Positions 60,006 through 64,000 of a DNA stretch of 64,000 nucleotides are shown here, one piece after another. The stretch is from Physcomitrium patens. Lineage: Eukaryota; Streptophyta; Bryopsida; Funariales; Funariaceae. Each line of letters starts with the position of its first letter. Within the stretch, counting starts at the first letter, position 1. The stretch lies in assembly GCF_000002425.4 (NCBI RefSeq), contig NC_037253.1, positions 2,883,554 to 2,947,553 of the forward strand, written 5' to 3'. The notes below the pieces were generated by a model. That model was not told where the DNA came from. It saw only the letters and a program-made list of their open reading frames with translations, and searched no databases. A program made the translations under genes and the position numbers.

Positions 60006-61490
60006 TAATATATTATCTATTCTACTTATAAAATTATTTATTTTAAATAATCATTGATATTTTTCTATGGATATTAGATTAATTATTCAACAATTAAATC
60101 TCAATTTTTTTTGTCAATATAACTTTATTATAAAAAATAAATTAGTATTGTATTAACTTCTATTAATATTATTAATATTTTTAATCAATTTAAAAAACAC
60201 TTTATGATTATTTTTTTTCTAAAATCTCTAATTATTTTTTAAAATATTAAATATGTTATATTCAATTAAATTAGATAAATTTATTTAAAAAACATTTAAG
60301 ATATACAAGGAACAACATATATATTAAAATTAAAATGTGTGATGGCTGATATATACTATATTTGATATATGTGATATTGGATATTTGATATATACGATAT
60401 ATACTATATATATATTTTAAAAATTATTTATATTTAAAATTAAAATCAAATTAATAGTAATATATAAGAATACTTAAATATTCTTTAGAAGAATCTTATA
60501 AAATAGATTTTTAATAATTTAGATATTAAATATATTTAGTATCATAATGTTCAAAATTTATTTAGTATAATCTAAACTTTGATTTAAAAAAAATTTAGAA
60601 TTCATTTATAATATTCGGAATTTTTTCATATGTATTATATCATAATATTTTTCAATGAATTCACAAAGTTCTTTTGTATATAGTTGCCAATATATATTGA
60701 TGTTTAAGAATTATAAAAATTAATAGAGATTTAATTAATTATGATTATATTTAATTATGTGTTTTTAAAATCAGAATAGTAGATACATTTATCAATATAT
60801 TCATTATATAATACTTAAGAATTTATGACTTTTTTATTGCAATTCAATCATACATACTTTAATGCAAATTAAAAAGAACAGATTGTGTTTAATTTGTATA
60901 ATCATTATTGCTTCAAAATTAGTTTTAATAATAAAATATTAAGATTAATTATTATTATTATTATTATTATTTTAATATATACAATGGATCTTTCTCATTT
61001 GATAAAAAATATTAATCACATAGAAGCTGTAATTTTATTATATAATGAAACAAAGTCTAATAAAAGAGGTGTGACAGAAGGATGTAGTTAGGGTTTTGAT
61101 AGTGATAAAAATTGGAACTTGGTAAAGCAAGACTGCCATAAATCTACCACTGGACTAACCTTTTAAATGAATAAAAAATTAATAATGCTAGTCATTTTGA
61201 ATGAAGAATATAAGCACACTTTAAAGTTTCCAATATATCTCCTTCAATTGGTAACTTAGCCCAAATATTTTTTTGTCAATGAGTAGCCTAATCCAAAATA
61301 TAGTCCACAAAAAGGTAGATGAATAGCCAAGGCTAAAATAGCTGGAATAGCCAAAGAATTATATAATGATATGATACAATCAAGCAACTTTTATGCAAGG
61401 AATAAGTAAGCCTATGTCACTATCACTACCAGAAATGAAACCCAAACTTGTTGCATCATAGTGCAACACCTTTATTATAGAGCAACCTTT
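59166..61490. other. AT-rich intergenic DNA with simple repeats
   Basis: Very AT-rich. It holds a TA run at about 59212-59250, an ATT run at about 59968-60005, a degenerate 'gatatat' block at about 60345-60415 and an ATT run at about 60950-60970. I see no gene. Composition becomes balanced after about 61490, where the next gene island begins. Confidence 0.6.
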
Positions 61491-61838
61491 ATAACACATG
61501 CTTTTTTCTTGGAAAGGTTGAACATTTATTTAAAAAGGTGGTTCTACCTCCCTTCTCAAAACCCCGTGGATGATACTCCGGACTCATTTGGATGAAATTA
61601 CGCGAGGAGATTTTCATCCGTCCGCCCAACTGCGGAACCCGTGAAGCAAGCACTAGCGCACATCGAACAGTAAGCCCATACTTTCTTGTTGTTGCTGGTC
61701 CATCTGCTTCGGCTCGTCGTCTGCGATTGTGTTTTTTGAAGCTTCCAAGCTTTTGCTCAACTGAGTTTCGGCAGCCTTCTTCCGTCGGCGTGTTGCGCAG
61801 ACCGTCGGAGGAGACCCAATTTCGTTGCAAAGCAATAG

Positions 61839-63238
61839 ATGTCACTGAATGGAATAGCGTCTCCGAACCTTGTAACGGATTGCAGAGCCATGTCCGTCAG
61901 CAGCTACGGATTGCAAGCCTGTGGCCGTGGTTTTGTTCCCCCGAATGGACTGAGTGGGCGGTGGGGTGGCTCCCATCGAGGCGTAGAGGCTAGTCGCCGC
62001 TGTGTGCAGAATGGGTACTTCGTATCGCAGCTGCTTCCTCTCGTGCAGGTGCGTGTGGATTGTCATTCCAACCGAGCGCTATCTCAAACTGTGGGTATGT
62101 CCACGAATCATCCCAACGTCGCTTTATGTCCTGGTTTGCTCTACATGTTGTTATTTGGTTTTTCTGAGGACCGGTTGTGGCATTGAATTTTATGGTTAAT
62201 TGTCAAATCGTAGGGAGGGTCAGCAGTTACGGCGCTACATTCGGAGAGCGTTGTCACAAAGCGCAGAGTTCATTAAGAAATGCCGCGTATTCCAGTGGAT
62301 TACTCTCCGTGGATGATTCCGAGGAGGACGTTTCAGACGACGAAGGCGATGCGTGGTTAGTGCACGAGGTCACCACCCCCTTCAACCAAATTACGGTCCT
62401 GGAGGTCGACGAAGCGGCGGACCATGAATTGGCGGGCGCTTATGTTTTGAAGCTCGACAATGCCGACCTCGCGCACAGCGTTTTCTGGAGCAATGGCAAA
62501 GTGTGGACAATTGGCTGTCATGATGTGTTCGCTTCGTTGCCGCCACTGCTACCTGAAGGTCGTATTGGCATTCTAGGTCTTGGCGCGGGGACAGTGGCAC
62601 GCCTTCTACTCCACATATGGCCGTCTCTGCACTTGGAGGGCTGGGAGCTCGACCCCGAGGTAATCCGCGTTGCTCGCGATTATTTTGGACTCGCAGACCT
62701 AGAATCACCTGAAGATTCACCGGTACAAGCAAAGGAAACCAGCCCCGGATCGTCGAAGAAGATGAAGAAGAAGGGACGGTTGGTTGTGCATACAGGCGAC
62801 GCCCTTGGCCCTCAGGCGAACGTGAAGGGAGGCTTCGCGGGCATCATGGTGGACATCTTCATCAACGGCGCGGTCTGCGAGGAGCTCGCGGAAGTGCGCA
62901 CTTGGGAGAAGCTGAAGAGTAGATTGCGGCCCAGGGGACGCATCATGGCGAACTGCATTCCGAATCGCAGCCATCTGGAGGAAGGAGATGGCGATGTCTC
63001 CAAAGAGTGGGACGAGATGATGCACAAGATTTTGCGAGCTATGGAGATTGTCTTTCCTGGAGAGGTGAGTGTCCGGGAGCTCACAGACGGCAACAATGTG
63101 ATGTTATTGTCTGGTGAGGTGCCCGACGGGCAGATGTGGGCGTCCAAGGTGCCGGATCGATTGAAGGAGGGAGTTCACGAGTGGAGGGCTTGGGATGAGT
63201 CCCACCCTCTTTACGGGGTGAAGCTCAACTTGCAATAA
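61839..63238 (+). CDS. Spermidine-synthase-fold SAM methyltransferase-like protein, organelle-targeted
   Basis: Two exons are inferred, 61839-62094 and 62214-63238, with a 119-bp GTATGT...TAG intron in phase 1, giving 426 residues. The first exon is rich in Ser, Gly and Arg and poor in acidic residues, like a plastid or mitochondrial transit peptide. The body has a polyamine-synthase-like amino part ('TPFNQITVLEV'), the AdoMet-binding motif ILGLGAGT (about residues 205-212), an acidic post-I residue in GWELDP (Glu about 230), TGDAL (Asp about 281) and IMVDIF (about 297-302). The DSSDP-type motif needed by true aminopropyltransferases is absent, so it is probably a methyltransferase with unknown substrate. 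A Ser/Lys-rich insert follows motif II. If the intron is not real, a shorter product would start at 62177. Function beyond the fold is not known to me. Confidence 0.75.
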
Positions 63239-64000
63239 AACGAGTTTTCCTATTACTAAATCTGTGGGATGGTAATGCCTGGTGCTGTAATACGCAAATT
63301 ACAGAGCTCGCCCAACTGCTGCGTTTCTCCCAAAACACATAATCTTTATCCTGTAATGTCTGTGTATCAAATGAGCTCTAGTCCCTAGGGCCAGAATTAT
63401 AGCGCTTGTTCTTGAATCCTGAGGAGTGAACTTGGCATACTGGCCTTGCTTCTCGAACTGCAAGCATTGTAGTGTTGTCGCACCCAATGCGCACCCTTTG
63501 CTTCAACCCGACATCTCTCAAGTGGAACCCCGCAACACATTTTCCTCTACTTCGTGGTAAAAATTACAGTGTTCTTACTCCCACTCGTCACGCCCTTCGA
63601 CAGATACAAAAAAACGTATGGAATTGGTCATCAGTATGCGGTGGCATCTACAAGCTGCTGCACCAACAAACTTGCGGAATGGCGGCATCCGGATGAGGAA
63701 GAAGCATATGCTGAGCAAACCAGTCAAGCTATTTGATCATTTTGACTGAGAATTTCTGCTCTAACTCATTGAACCCACATGAAACCCTAAAGTAGTGATC
63801 AAAACTTCATCCCAGCACCTTGAGATTCAACTCCAAAACCTTGAGTTTAGCACTGCCAAATTCAATCTAGTAAAAACTTAAATCTAGAAGACCAGTATTT
63901 CTACTTGCCCTACTCCTTGCTGATGTTCAAACAAGCATTGCACCTCATTGGAACTCCATGGTTTTAATGGAGGGCATTAAATCAGATAGATGATTTAGCT
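63239..64000 (+). other. 3' UTR and intergenic DNA
   Basis: No further gene is seen. Short frames at 63299-63736 have no domain. The first part is presumably the 3' UTR of the methyltransferase-like gene. Confidence 0.5.

Noticed and set aside
1..64000. CRISPR arrays, bacterial operons, tRNA and rRNA genes
   Set aside because: No direct-repeat array with spacers, no operon layout and no cloverleaf or rRNA-like segment was seen. All positive evidence is eukaryotic.

Overview
The window looks like nuclear DNA of a streptophyte. The evidence is a LEUNIG-type WD40 corepressor with GT-AG introns, plant telo-box promoter motifs, a chloroplast-style leader on a nuclear gene, and Ty1/copia and chromodomain Ty3/gypsy elements with plant-type features. 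The chromoviruses and the second Ty3 integrase resemble types known from seedless plants, so a bryophyte, lycophyte, fern or streptophyte alga is more likely than a seed plant. The species cannot be named from sequence alone. Single genes sit in GC-rich islands within AT-rich, heavily nested and decayed retrotransposon DNA.

Layout. 1-3368: 3' part of a LEUNIG-like gene on the plus strand, with extremely C-poor, G-rich introns and one in-frame TGA in a conserved WD40 segment. 4955-8027: a decayed minus-strand copia remnant and an inverted LTR fragment. 8028-16223: a chimeric chromovirus made of two different copies joined at a solo LTR. 17411-18841: an intron-less gene of the nucleolar/NOL11-like type with telo-boxes upstream. 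18994-26087: a minus-strand DDE (pogo/Tigger-like) transposase pseudogene split by a complete copia element (20558-25681, 221-bp LTRs, 5-bp TSD). 27455-35696: an inverted, nearly identical copy of 10752-18993. 35761-36900: unrecognised mid-GC sequence. 38774-43028: a second, unrelated Ty3 element with its LTR. 45239-55160: a chromovirus with a perfect TSD, carrying two nested insertions and an internal inversion. 56043-59165: a third chromovirus fragment whose LTR is itself interrupted. 61839-63238: a two-exon gene for an organelle-targeted, spermidine-synthase-fold methyltransferase-like protein.

The main structural event is an 8,242-bp inverted duplication with an 8,461-bp spacer. It gives two intact, convergently oriented copies of the same gene. 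Every aligned pair of positions sums to 46448, so no net indel has accumulated. The left arm continues naturally into its retrotransposon. The right arm stops in mid reverse transcriptase and is joined to foreign DNA through a short tandem repeat, so the right arm is the copy. The rest of the window records successive insertion, LTR recombination, deletion and inversion among at least seven repeat families. I name these LTR-A and LTR-B (chromovirus), C (LTR of the second Ty3 type), D and E (long LTR-like units), copia-1 and copia-2.
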